Below, one piece after another: positions 48,598-61,104 of a DNA stretch of 64,000 nt; position 1 is the stretch's first letter; every line of letters begins with the position of its first letter. Position numbers and translations under genes: made by a program. A model generated the notes under the pieces. The model was given only the letters and a program-made list of their open reading frames with translations. It did not search any database and had not been told where the DNA came from. Source of the stretch: Blasia pusilla (Eukaryota > Marchantiophyta > Marchantiopsida > Blasiales); contig CM114272.1 in assembly GCA_050084515.1 (NCBI GenBank), positions 23,002,001 through 23,066,000 of the forward strand, written 5' to 3'.

Positions 48598-50936
48598 TTA
48601 TCTCCTCCTCTTGGAAGATTTAGAGGACTTTTCATCCCTCTTTTTCTTCTTTTTTTTCAAATTCCTCTCTTTGCTTCTGTCATTCTTGTGCTTTCTCCTC
48701 TCTTTATGCAGCTCCTTGTCCTCACCGTCTTCACTACAACTTCTCTGCTTTCTCTTTGACTTCATACGGTCCCACTCTCTCATCTGATCATCAGGAGCCA
48801 CATGTCCTGCAACTCGCTCTTCCCAATCCTCCTTCACTCGCACATCTGGTTTCACAGTCCTTTCCGACATAGTCTCAGTTTCGGATGGAAGGTAGGGACC
48901 TGTTTCGTCCATTCGTGACCCAACCGCTCCTCTTCCACGTTTTACCCTGACATAAAAAGCCAGCACCAAACCCTCATTTGAATGACCAAGTCCTCATAAA
49001 GTAGGTTTGATTAATATATGATCAGAAGACATCCCAGCCCAAGTCTTTCATTCTGGTGAAAGGATCTCTGACATAAAGAGCTTAATCTTTTGTTTCATGG
49101 CTCTATTCTGCACTGATCTACCCTACCGACGATAAAATTTACCAGTGGAGCATTGCAAACTTTTCTGCACTGTTCCAGAGGGCATCTCAACAAAAGTAAC
49201 AAAAGAGGAGACCAAGTAAAAGAAAGTTCTGAAGGAGTAGAGAATCCTAAATAACCATATATACAGACCACTAACAACAAGTTGACAGCAGAAGTTACCA
49301 GCACGTTCCTGATAAGGAAAAATGTTGTAATGCAGTGAATATAACTTAAGAGGAGAGTGATGAAATCAGCCATCCATTATCTGAACTGCTGCAGAGACTT
49401 GACAGGCCAATTATGAGTGCAAATACTTGACCCTTCATGGTGGGACCCTTCACAGATGAAACCAGAAGTATACATACCTAGATCGCAGAAATTGTTCGAG
49501 TTCCTCGTCTTTCAATCCATCATCTCCCATATCATCAAAGCAAGATTCTTGCTTCCTGTAGCTGGTCTGGCAGGGTAATTCATTTGTCCTGTGTCGATGC
49601 CTTCTTTCTCTTCTTTGTTCATAATCCAGCTCCACTGATCTTCGCCGCCACATCTCATTCACCTCAACTATTCTATTGGCTGTATCCCAACCATCCAAAA
49701 CCCTTCATGTCAACCATCTTCTCTAAGAAAAGCTCCTACCACACTGAACCTGCTGTAGATCTGATTCACTTCCACTTGTTATATACATGCATACTTTGTC
49801 TAACTCCGAACTGGAATGCTCGTGGGCAGAGAGTGGACTAAGAGAATCTTGAGTCCAGAAAAACCTCTTTCTTGGCCTCTAGCAAAGTACACACATATAG
49901 TAGTACTGGGTGACCTCATTACTGCAATTTCCAGAGCAGGGATGAAATACATGAATCATGATGTCTTCATAAATATGTACAACCTTGTCATTGCAAATCT
50001 GCAATTTGCCCAATAACGGTAATTGAGGCAAGTCCACGCCAAGCAAAATGAAAGCATCCACATATTCAATAGATAACAAGGTTCTCTCGATAAATCTTCA
50101 CAAACGTTTCGTGTCTCCATGATCACACACGTGCCTGCAGATGTTGGGTACAGCGTCTTCTTTCCTAAGTTCTCAGAAAACTTAAACGGCAAGACCAAGC
50201 CAAGGCTCAAAAGTACTCAGCGTTTACCAGGCATTTTGTGCATCAGTGCAAACTATACAGCTGAGTAAAATGGAGCAATTTCTATGGTACTATTCTTTCG
50301 CTTTCAACTATATTCTTTCACCAAGATACACCAGACAACCAACTTCCCACTGCGATTGCGACGAGAGGACCTTCAGATTCAGAACTAATGCTCTTCCCTG
50401 GCTCCTCAATTGAAATTCTAATCAGCCTTTCTGTGACGAAATACTTAACTCAAGTTCTGCATCCCATATGTGATGGAAAATTTCAACCCAGTTCGGACGT
50501 GATGTGGGCACACTAGAAGATGGGACAACATAAGGCAAAAACGTTCAAAGACACGCGGGGAATCAGCGATTTTCGATTGTCCAAGAAAAAAGATCTGAAG
50601 ATCCGAAACGACTAAACCACGTCATTACAGGAGTTCTGATAGCTTCTGCTACAACATGCCCCACTGGATGATTTGATGTTTCCAATCCAGAAATACGGGT
50701 TAGTCAGGCTCTTAACTTAACTTCAGAGGGTTTGAGAGGTTTGGACAAAGTGTGATCAGGATATTACATTGCTGAATGCTGCGGACAGTCGCCTGAAGAA
50801 ACTGAGGATTAGGGCGACCCCGGACGTTGGGCTTAGCGAGGTACGCGGCAACACCATCACGCTCTGCTTGAATTCGCAGCCGACTTGCTTCTTCCATTAT
50901 CATGGCCGCCAGTTGTTTCTCTGTTTCATGGTCCAT
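48598..50936 (-). CDS. Conserved plant lysine-rich protein, probably nuclear
   Basis: Three exons (50936-50768, 49679-49478, 48946-48598) encode 239 residues, and both junctions restore split codons within conserved text. The N-terminus (MDHETEKQLAAMIMEEASRL, then GVAAYLAKPNVRGRPNPQFL) and the middle (SNRIVEVNEMWR; DGLKDEELEQFLRSR) match what I recall of a single-copy plant family of unknown function. Exon 3 starts KRGRGAVGSRMDETGPYLP, also conserved, and contains DWEERV. The last 60 residues are Lys/Arg/Ser/Asp-rich, with a run of six Lys and a terminal SSKRRR, indicating nuclear targeting and perhaps RNA or chromatin association. No enzyme motif is present. The family likeness is from memory and the function is unknown. 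The gene model is well supported. Confidence 0.85.
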
Positions 50937-53284
50937 ATCTACGCTCTTATTCCAGCCTCAATTGTGACTCTCCTCCCGGCACAACCACTCCTCTCCGATT
51001 CCTGCTGTCAATTTCCGCGCCTCTTTCCCCTCCTCATTCGTATCCTCTTCTGCTCCGCCCTCCTACTTCCACCACCAAACCATCCCTCCCTCTTCGATTC
51101 CATCACCTCTCCTCACATCAACTCACCCTATCCATCTCGTGCTCTCGACTTCTCCGCACTTGTACGACATCGTTCTTTCTTCCTTGTTTCGCAAATTCCT
51201 CGCACCTACTCGCTGCTTGAAAACGTACCACTGAAAGAATTTCCCTCCTCAATCCAAGCAGCCATAGAATTATGCGTGTCTCGGATCGTAACCTCTCTTC
51301 TCCTCCGAAACAGTCTGCTCCGCGATTCAAACGCGACGCCCCCAACTCCACTCTCGGCAGAACGCTCAAAGACTTCCTCGGGAAGGATCTTACACATTCC
51401 CCCACTATCCTCCACCGTTCTTACTGCATCGCCGGGAAAGAACCCCAGCCGTCGCCCGGTGATGACAGCGTCGCCGCCAAACTGGAGGCGCCTCCACCTT
51501 GTCACGCCGAACCAGCGTGGCTTCTCTCCGGCCGGTGTACCCGATGGATGAGGAGTGGTAGAAGTGGCGAAGACTCTAGAATATTCTTCCACCGTCGACC
51601 CGCTGCGGACGGCACCGTCAAAATAGAGGGGCTCCACCTCGCAACATGCGTTCATAGATTGCTTTACCAATACATATCATTTTGTATTTTTCATTTTAAA
51701 TTTGTAATAAGATGTGGATATGAATCCACTTTATTATAAAATAAACCTAAAAAAGGATAAAGAAAGATAATAACAAATCAAAAAAGGAGTAAAAAAATGC
51801 ATAAAAGAATGTAAAAAGAAAATATAATTTTAAATTTCATTTTATAAAATTACACGAAATATCTTATTCTAAAGCCTACATCAATATTGAATTTGTAGAC
51901 CTGTTAATCGCCTCTCTCAATTTGATGGGTAAGGGCGTTATTCATCGAAAATAATCCTCTTGCCAAGGAGATATTTGTGCTCCTTTTAAAAAAAGCTCTA
52001 GCCAAATTTGAGTTATCTCAATGTCTAGAAGATCATCTTGTAGAGCTCCCTCATGTTTCCACCTAATCTTCTTACTCTTATGGAAAACCATTTAGATTCA
52101 ATTTTTTGAACACCAAATATGAAGATACGAATCACATTTGTCAACTTGCTTTTCTCGTTGAAAGTCTATCTACTTGTATATACAAACTAGTAGTAATGGT
52201 TGTGCACTGCATCCATGTCACAATTTAACTAAATTGCAACATTTTAACAAACAAGCATGCGCTACATTAGGTGTACGTTCGTACATCCTAATCCATAACT
52301 TTCTATATGGCTAAATTCCGTACGCCAGTGTGGGGTGTCGCTGGAGGTGTAGGCTCACCTCTTATGGTTGGACGTCCAAGTCCACTATTAGTCTATTTAA
52401 CTCACACATATTGGAATCTAATAATATTGGGCTTCCTCAAACATAAATGGAGGTCATATATATTTTATGATCAAACATTTGAAAGACATAAAAAAACTAT
52501 GTCCTCTAAATGAGATGTCATGTTCAACATTGCTTTGGCATATAGTCCCTAAAAACCGACCATCAAATATGCACTCACAAAGGGGGCAACCTCTCTCCAA
52601 CAAATCTAAAGATGGCAAATACAATGTTTCTTAGGGATTCTTAAGTTCATTTCTACATGGAATATACTCGCTTTGTGAAGCAAGCCTACATCCTTGACCT
52701 TTCTTTCGCATTGTCTCCAAAAACCTGCCAGTTTGCATGAATACGGACTCTCAATCTACTTATAAGTTTGCACCTACCCAGAAGCTCACCCAAATGGAAT
52801 ACAAATAATTGACACATACCTATTCCATAGTCATCCATTGTCATCTGATTTGAGCCTTGGGTGATTCACGCACGCATAAGAAACCAAAGTGGAAAATCAA
52901 AGCCTCCTTAGTTGTGTTCCACTATACTTCTTTCTTTTTTAGATTGGAGTTGCAATTATGGAGGTTTGCGTGCTCAAGGCATAGGCAATTAGGCAAGATC
53001 CATGATCCCTAAAGAGGACTCCATCGAATCTCATGTTGCCAAATGGGCAAGGCAAGCGAGTTTTTGGACCCCATGGAAAGGTTTGAGGGTGGCTAAGGAA
53101 GCAACATACTTGTGTTGTGCTTGCTCCAACTAAATCTAAAAACCAAAAAAATTGGAAATAACTTATAAAAAAATTTTAAGTGTGTATTATCCTAAAAAAT
53201 CCAATCAATTTGTTTAGAGCGGAACAAGATTATTGTGAGCATACACATCGCCATCACTAATCAAAGTATATCATACCAAAATAA

Positions 53285-53286
<2 letters not shown>

Positions 53287-53338
<52 letters not shown>
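53287..53338. repeat. CT microsatellite, 26 uninterrupted units
   Basis: Fifty-two bases of pure CT dinucleotide. Uninterrupted length suggests it is young and likely variable between individuals. Confidence 0.97.
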
Positions 53339-53341
<3 letters not shown>

Positions 53342-53473
53342 GGGAGATTGGAAGTCGAGCCTAACAGATCATAGATCACTTGCTAAGTAGTAGGGTAATT
53401 GGCAAGAGTAGGTTTTTTCTTTGTTTGGGCCTATTTGGAGGGTACTTGAGGAAATACTATTTTGGATAAGTAT

Positions 53474-53763
53474 CCTTCATCGTTAAAGTGTATATATACA
53501 TCTTGCAAAGTTTCAATGAAAATGAAGTTATGACCAAAAGCCCAAAAATACATGATTGTTTTTTGGACCAACGCATTGAAACCTTCTAGCCAAAGATGGT
53601 ATGTTCATTTTTCATCTTGTCCAATTTTTTGGTCTTGATTGAAATTAAGGATATTGATCGTTAAAGTGTATCCAAGCATCTCCCAAAGTTTCAATGAAAG
53701 TGGCATTGTGACCAAAAGCCCAAAAATATATGAGTGTTATTTTGGACAAGCGTGATTAAACCG
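53474..53763. repeat. Imperfect duplication of about 105 bp, 183-bp step
   Basis: CGTTAAAGTGTAT, CAAAGTTTCAATGAAA, GACCAAAAGCCCAAAAATA and TTTTGGAC occur in the same order and spacing at about 53479-53573 and 53661-53749. Copies differ at roughly one base in seven. Confidence 0.8.
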
Positions 53764-55910
53764 TGTGGATGAAATAGCTAGAGTAGTGCATGTACCTCTT
53801 GCCTCCATTTATATAAAATTTATTAGTGCAACCATTGACACATGCACATTGTCAATTATGGGGATGAAAGTAGTCCAAGTTTCACACACAAAGTTTACAT
53901 GGATGAAAACAATTACGATACCCCATGTCCATAATGTTGAGGTCTTAATTTTTTTTCTAGTCATGTCTCCTAGAGTCTTTTACTTCTTATAGAATGTTTT
54001 ATTTTGCTTTCCTACTTGTATTAATCCCTCCATCCTTTTTAAATAGTATAGATGAAAAGGTCTCTATGTATAGGAATTATACACATCAAATTTATTGAGA
54101 AATTGACCTTAATCCATTGTAGTGTACAAAAGCAAAGAGACATGTATGCTAACCCAATGTCACAATTCTCCACTCTCATGTAGAAAACTTTCCCATATGA
54201 ATAAAAAAATTTCTGTTTGTTTAAAAATGTCTCCATCTATATCTACTAGTGTAAGCAAGTGCAATACACATGTTTAAATTAAACTTTCAAAATTTTCAAG
54301 TGCCATTTAAAATCAATTTCAAATGATCTTAGTAGTTTAGAAGGCAAGCAATCCTATTGGTTGAAAGTGCCAAGTATCAAGAGGAGAGGAGTTTGCAAAA
54401 TGAAGGGGCAATAATAATATAGATATAGATATTTTTATTTTGGTTAGCTTCTAACGCATGCTTAACCTTCTCCTTATGCCACGCGTCTTAGCTTTATAAG
54501 AAATTTGTGAAGAGATGTTTGACAAATGAGAGAAGGAGAGAAAGGGAAATTTTTTCAAATGAAGGGAGAGGGAAATGAATAATTTTTCAACAAGGGATGT
54601 TTTCTTTTCTAAAAAGCTAAATTTTCAAGAAGGAAAGGAAGGAGAAATAACGTTGATATTTCAATTGAGAAGGAGAAGAGAGAAAGGCATAAATTCTCAA
54701 GAAGAAAGGACGTAACAACAAAGAAAATCATTTAAGTTTCTCCATAGAGAAACATAGAAAGGAAATATGAAGAGGTCCCTTCGTCTATGCAAAGGGATAG
54801 GGATATGAGGGTCCTCTTCATAGACTTGGCAAGGGCCTTGTAGTCCCTACCATCCCATAAGAGAGACAAAAGGGGTATATATATATATATAGTAATTGAA
54901 AGAATATAAACACAACCAAGTAAGATAGAGCGACATTTCTTTAGATGGAGAGATGAGTTTAGAAATTGCATGTCATCCCTCCCTTGCCATTAAGGAAAAA
55001 AAATCGAGAGAATCCCTTCGGCCAATGCATCACACCAACACATAATTTATAATCTATATAATTAAAAGAGGATGAGGACCTCATATGGTGACACATGTTC
55101 ATTTTGGCATATTCTGGTGATGGCAGGTGTAACACAATAATTAACTTTACATAACATAAGAGTAAGACTTGAATTAATGAGCAAGATGCTCTTGCCTCAC
55201 GCATGATTTTCACTCGTGCAAAGCACGGGCATTATGCTAGTCATCCATACATAATGAACAACCTTCTTGCCAAAAATACTAGTATATAGCATACAATTCA
55301 TGAGACTAAAATTTACTAAAATTTACTTTAAAAAAATTATTTCCCTATTGTCATGTGTCAAATAGAGAGATATTTACAAATCAAAAAGTCATATTCCCCA
55401 TTAAAAAACTAACAATAGATCCTGGTACATAATATGAAGGCTAATGATGGGTAATTTGAACTACTCATCATTATCTTAACTGACCCCTTCACGAATCCGA
55501 AACGATCCCAAAATTGACTATAAATTATCAATCCCACCATTTTGGATAATTTTGAAAATCAAAAGTTTGCAAATGTCCACCCCCATCCTCACACAAATAT
55601 TTTTCCCTCCCTTTCAAAGATTCACGAACGTAAAGAGACTAGATATTCCCCCACCGTCGCCGGGAAGAGTAGCGCGTCACCAGTAGTCATTCGCGAATCG
55701 CGACCTCTTAAAAGCTCCGTCACGCAAAGTCCGTTTCGCGGAGAAGGTCCGTCCATAGGACTTGCCGGTGTCCGTTACCGACGCGGAGCACCGGCGATTC
55801 TCGTCGAAGCGATCGTGAATTCTACAGGGCTTTGAATTTTGAATCCCCGACTTGTTTGGAGGGGTATTGTTAGATGGAGGACTAGTAAGTAGATTTGTGA
55901 GCGCTTGACG

Positions 55911-56707
55911 ATGGCGAGGACGGTGTACAAGAATCTGCTCAAGGCGCTAAATGATCATGTCACAGGAGGCTCCGGAAATCGCCAATTCCAGAAGTTTGTG
56001 AGGGAGGAGTTCAGAAAACAGAAGGACCTCTCTGATCCTGCTCTCGTGAAGCAGAAGCTGAATCTTGCAAGAGACTACACTAACCTCATCAAGAGCGTCC
56101 ACTATCATAAGGTAGGTCATGACTCGCGGATCCCCTTATCCATCTCGAATGATGAGTCCTCTCCTCCAGGATGATTAGTCTTTGCATCTCTGGTTTGATC
56201 GGCGTGACCTTTACTTCAGTTGAGGCAGATTTAAAGGGTTGATCCGCGAGGTTGACAAAGCGTTGTCGCTGGACATTGGAACATTGGTGATCTAGTCAAT
56301 TATCCTTTATCGACTGAGATCCTTCCAGATCTTTCATGCGAAAGGCTACGGGAAGCCGCACATTCTTCCTACGATGTAGCAGGAGACGATGATATTGCAA
56401 TTGCAAGGTTTGAGAAACACGGAGAAGACTCGAATGTTCGGGTGTTATCGTCATCTTTCAGCTTGGTTTCTCATTGCACCTGTCAGGCAGGATTGAGTCT
56501 CCTTATCTACATCATCCCTAACTGCATGCCTTCAACACCTCCTGTCTAAGTTTTTAATGAATTGGACGTGGGTTTTTCCAGGAGCTTCTTCTGTCATATA
56601 ACATCGGTGTGGACAGAGATGAAGAGCAGGCAGCACGTTTAAAAGACACTGCACAAAGAGTGGGACTACAAATGCCTAAGCTTTTTCAGGATAGTGATAG
56701 GACTTGA
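55911..56707 (+). CDS. FMC1-like mitochondrial ATP synthase assembly factor
   Basis: Two exons (55911-56111 and 56582-56707) joined at AAG|GTAGGT and TTTCCAG|GAG encode 108 residues. The protein starts MARTVYKNLLKALNDH, continues through FVREEFRKQ and ARDYTNLIKSVHYHKELLLSYNIGVDRDEEQ, and ends near VGLQMPKLF. This order matches the small FMC1/LYR-related family: human FMC1 is of similar size and ends with a VGLKLP segment. Yeast FMC1 is needed for assembly of the F1 part of mitochondrial ATP synthase, so a mitochondrial matrix location is expected, although no separate presequence is obvious. The ATG at 55911 gives the conserved N-terminus; the preceding TTG codon is not a likely start. Family assignment rests on remembered motifs. 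Confidence 0.82.
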
Positions 56708-57805
56708 TTGTTTTCGTCTTCCATCCGCCAATTTTGGATCCGTAATGCTCCCATTAGAGTTTCAATCAAAGTTAGGTGCAGTATAAACCTTAATTTTGGG
56801 GTTATCTATTTATGTTGTAGCAGAAGCTTCCTATAGTCTACAAACGTACTTTGTTAATGTCAGTCACTTGTAGTACTATGGGCTTAGTAAGTTGTGGAAC
56901 AAGCCACATGATCGATCGTATTTGGCCTGTCTTAATTTACTGCGATGACCTAGAACGACTCTAAAAGAAGAAAACAGCACATATAATACTTGCCCTAGAC
57001 TATACCAACTAATTTAAGGCTGGAAGCCAAGTTGTTCTAGTTACAACAAACATCATGTCAACCCAAAAACATGTAGTGAATGGACCTAAAAGCTGACTGC
57101 TAACGCAGATTAGTTTCCGCATCCTTTTGGATGTTCACAGCTGATTATTCCACCTCACTTTTTCTGATCTCCCTGTGGACTCTTACATGGTTATTGTGTG
57201 CTGCTTTTGTTCTACTTCATAGAAATTTCTGATATGAAAGGTAGTCCCCTGTATACATTTGTAGCAGCCAGGAGCAGGGGGGCATGGCGGATCATGATAG
57301 TTCTAACCCCAAGATTCATATCGTCTGTTCATACACATGGAAGCAGAACGGTTTAAGCATCTCCGTGTGGTATGTATATAATCGGTTGCCTTCCATAGTT
57401 CCTTCTTAAGCTTTTCTTTGTTTTTTGTGTCGAATAAATCCCAGAGTCAAAACTATCCCTAGGATGGCTTTGTATTTGTTGGACATCTGATCAAAGATGG
57501 CTTAATATTGTTTTCCTTAGGAGTCTTGTATTTGGGATGAAGCATTTCAAACACCCTTCAACTCCTGTCAGTCTACCAAGTTCAAAGACTCTTCTGCCCT
57601 AATATCTTTTCACAGTCAAACACACCAATAAGTAGAAATATCTAGCTTGTCAGTGATTATGGTCAATCTAGTTCATCTAGGTGAGACAGTCACCATCATT
57701 GATTTCATCATGTTACACGGAAAGGATTTAACCCTAGGGTAGCGATAAGCTTAGCATGCCTCAAAGATGAATAAGCTGTGGTTTTATCTGGGGCATGGAA
57801 TACAG

Positions 57806-58019
57806 TATTGATTATCACCATGTCTCTTAAGAGATTCTTAGCACTTTTGAACCAGTCTCCGCTGGGAATCATGGGTCACAAATCACAGAGACAGGGTGAA
57901 GAGGAAAGCTGGGCCAAGGATTTTAGTACTGACTATCATCACCTATTCATCAGATGCTTGACACTCTTCAACTAGCCTTTGTTGGAGATCACGGATTAAA
58001 AATAAGAGAGACAGGTTGA
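57806..58019. repeat. Diverged tandem duplication, about 123-bp step
   Basis: TTGATTATCACCATG...CTTAGCACTTTTGAACCAG...GGAATCATGGGT...AGAGACAGGGTGAAGAGG is followed by a second copy reading CTGACTATCATCACC...CTTGACACTCTTCAACTAG...GGAGATCACGGAT...AGAGACAGGTTGAAGAG. About three in four bases agree. Confidence 0.75.
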
Positions 58020-59655
58020 AGAGAGGGGCAATTCGTCCAGGGATCATCCGGGCCAAGTATGTACTGTCTTATTGCCCTGTTGGGTTATACTAAATAGACT
58101 TCAACATACATACTATTATCTCATTGATTGGTAATGGCGCTGCAGATGTCAACTATTACTATACTCCTGATCGTTACATTACTAGCAGAACTATGATGAC
58201 TGCCCATTAATACTTGAATACAGCAACTTGCCTCTCCAGCAAAATGTCATTACACGTAACTGTGAGAAGTTTCTGTCACTCCCACTTCCACCAGTAAGAT
58301 TATCCCAATTAGGAAAGTACATATCTCTTCCCATCCTTCGGTGAGAGTGTCAGCCACCATCTCATGTCAGAGTGAATCACTTGAATGATCTCATTCTGCA
58401 TCAGAGCTCTTCATTTGGAAGCAGTGGATTTCACCAAAATTCCTCATGCTCTCATCCTAAATACAATGTCCTTACAGAGCTCAATAGCTCAATGCGATTG
58501 TTTATCAATGTGCAGTCATTTACATGTAAGGCTAACCTATGCATCTGAAATATATCTCTTGAAGTTAATTTTCAACGGAACAGATTTGGTACCATGTTCT
58601 TTGCAATTGTTTGATACCACAGATAGTTTTGTTTAGCCCTCACACTCGGATTTTTGTGTAAGAATCTACTACATCCTCGGAACTAATCTCCCACAAAAGC
58701 TCTAGAAGATCACAAGACCCCAAATGAGGTCTGGCGTGGGCAGGACCTCTATTTCTTGGATAAACTGGTTGCCTTTAGCCTTGTACTCCATCATTATCTG
58801 ACTTTAGATCTACTTTACTCCCCTTTTATTTCTCAACGAAAGTTTTGTATATATGAGAGTTAGCATCAGCTTCTGATTTGGCCTGTATCTCTGAGATAAA
58901 CACCTAAAACGTTTGTGAGAATTTTGTACTCTTCTAAAGATGTCTTAATGCATCAGATCAAAACAGGAGGTGATCTTATTTAACCAATTTCAAGGAATTA
59001 TTCGCTTGGCTGTTACCTTTAATGCCGGTGGAACACATAAGTAAATGATCAAAGGTTGTTCCCTCCCAACTTTTCATGTCACTCACAAGGTTCAATCTGG
59101 CTTGGCTAATATGCTGAAGCCTCACACGTCATATCACAGCCTCATTTGTGAATATTGATAGGGCTGGTGTGGTGTAGACTGAGTACGATTTAGAGCCTTT
59201 TCCGTTCTTGATGGAGTGGCTTCGAACATGGAACATGTCTCTTGGACTACAGGGCGCAATCAGAACACTATGTTTTCTTTTCAAGATGTAGGAGTCAGTG
59301 CAAATGACCACCTTTCCCCCTGTTGAGTTGATTAGATTAACAGATATTTATTTGTCTTGGTACATGTGGAACGTCTAGTTAGAGTTTAATTTTGGAAGCG
59401 TTTTACTGACTTGCGTGCAACCAAGGAAGAGTTGGGTTGTGTTGTTTCCTTATCTTTCCTTTTCAGGCAGACCGTCGTCTATGAGATTAGTCCTTGAGGA
59501 TACCAATTTCATGTTCCCTATTTTGAGTGGTACTGGCATCAACTAGCCATATTGGATCAGGACCCCTCGAAGCACTGATCTTTCCAGTGAAAGAATCAAG
59601 TGGATATCACTCTGAATCTTGTCTTGGATCCTCTAGAGTGAAAGAATCGGTTGGT

Positions 59656-59891
59656 CTTTATCTGCTTTGCAATATGGAAAAGACAGCATATTTCTTCTTC
59701 CATACAAAAATATCAAGTGGATATATGGATTTTGTTTCCTCCCCCTCTGCCAAATTAAGGTACGGTTTGGGCTAAGAGAATTTGTTGTTGTTTATCTGAT
59801 TTGCGATATGGATAAGGCTTACTTCTTCTTCCATGCAGAAGATTAACTGGATTTATGGATTTTGGTTCATCCTCTGCTGCCAAATCAATGT
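59656..59891. repeat. Diverged tandem duplication, about 133-bp step
   Basis: TTTATCTG-x-TTTGC-x-ATATGGA, TTCTTCTTCCAT, ATATGGATTTTG/TTATGGATTTTGG and CTGCCAAAT occur in the same order at 59656-59762 and 59789-59891. Confidence 0.8.
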
Positions 59892-61104
59892 ATGATTCTG
59901 GCGTCTTTAAATTGCGATGCTCGGCCTCCAAACCTGGAATTCTCTCTGCTGTCAAAGGTGGGTATGTCGACAGTGCAACGTGGATTAGTCACAGGACACA
60001 TTGACTAACCGCCTTCAGTGGGAGTTTATTTGACAATTGCACTTGCTCCATTGATCAGCAACTGTTGACATCTTCATTCAGATGATCTGAATCAATAGGT
60101 CAGAACATGACACGTTTCATATTGTGAATTATTTCATTAGAATTCTGGTCCATCACAAATAGGGGCCAACTTTGTGGCACACGTAATTGGAGAAATTTTC
60201 CAGACTAAATTTAACCATCAGCCATGATTTGGTCTTCATCAGAAAATGGATATGTGCTCCCCTCTACATAAATCTCACAGTAGGTTGCCGCGTTTAGTTT
60301 TTTCCGCCTGCTCCACGACTTGCTGCTCCCTTGATGGTCTAGGGAGGTTCCTTCAGAGCTGCCCACTTATCGTTAGTATTGATACCAAGTTGGAAATCAC
60401 AGAGACTGTGAAGAGCCAGAAATAAACATGGTATCTAATCAACAGTCCAGTTATCGACCAGCAATGATATTGTAGATGTCGATCGATCAGTAGAATCCGG
60501 ACTCTTTTGAAGCTAGCAGAGCGCTGATTTGTACAATCCCAACCATAGCGTCGTCCCTGCATGGCAAGTGCTACTAGTAACATTAGAGTTAATCCTTCTT
60601 ACGAGGCTCCTGGTGTGCTGCTTGGCGTATCTCTGCTTGTGTGCGGAGGGGCAATGTCTCATGGGACTAAATCATCAGTTTGGAGAAACATGCCCGAGGC
60701 CCATGCGATTTCGATTCATTGGGGATTGTCGCGGGTCCTGTCCCCATACACTCCGTCCCGTATTTGCGTCCAACGCATGTGCCGCGTCCCCGCAAGAAAC
60801 ATCTATGGCCCAAGTCAAAGGGATCCTTCCTTTAGCCATTACTACAAACATAATCTGTCTTACGGGAAAGCCTGGCCCGGTACCTCCTTGTATACAGTTC
60901 CGATTTAAGTTGCTGCGTTCCGGGCCGGTTATGGCCTTCACGTACTCTACCCGACTCTCTGCGTCACCTTTTTTTTTATTCCGGTCACCCGCTTTCTATT
61001 ACCCCTGTCTTTCTGCTGCATTCATTTCTATCCCTGTTTTTAGGTCCTATCAAACAAGGGGGACGGTGGGGCGCTAGCCCAAGGGATTCAAAGGCCTAGT
61101 TCTA

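Larger units (their letters stand above)
50937..55910. other. Intergenic DNA between the lysine-rich protein gene and the FMC1-like gene
   Basis: The first 700 bases (to about 51650) are less AT-rich and carry overlapping frames on both strands, such as 50769-51551. None has a motif, and they start over the coding exon of the neighbour. This is probably promoter and leader DNA of the - strand gene. From 51700 the DNA is AT-rich and repetitive. It includes a long CT tract, an imperfect duplication near 53474-53763 and a short TA tract near 54876. The final 300 bases before 55911 should hold the FMC1-like promoter. Confidence 0.45.
56708..61104. other. Unassigned DNA with old tandem duplications
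   Basis: The first few hundred bases are the 3' untranslated region of the FMC1-like gene. Beyond that, no coding frame with motifs was found. Two diverged duplications stand out (57806-58019 and 59656-59891). From about 60560 to 61040 the composition becomes GC-richer, with frames open on both strands (for example 60675-60941 -) but no family recognised. Its end resembles the 3' end of the gag element at 45.4 kb. Confidence 0.45.

Noticed and set aside
50769-51670. Long frames on both strands upstream of the lysine-rich protein gene (260 and 154 codons).
   Set aside because: They overlap the antisense of a real exon and each other; composition is Ser/Pro/Leu-rich with no motif.
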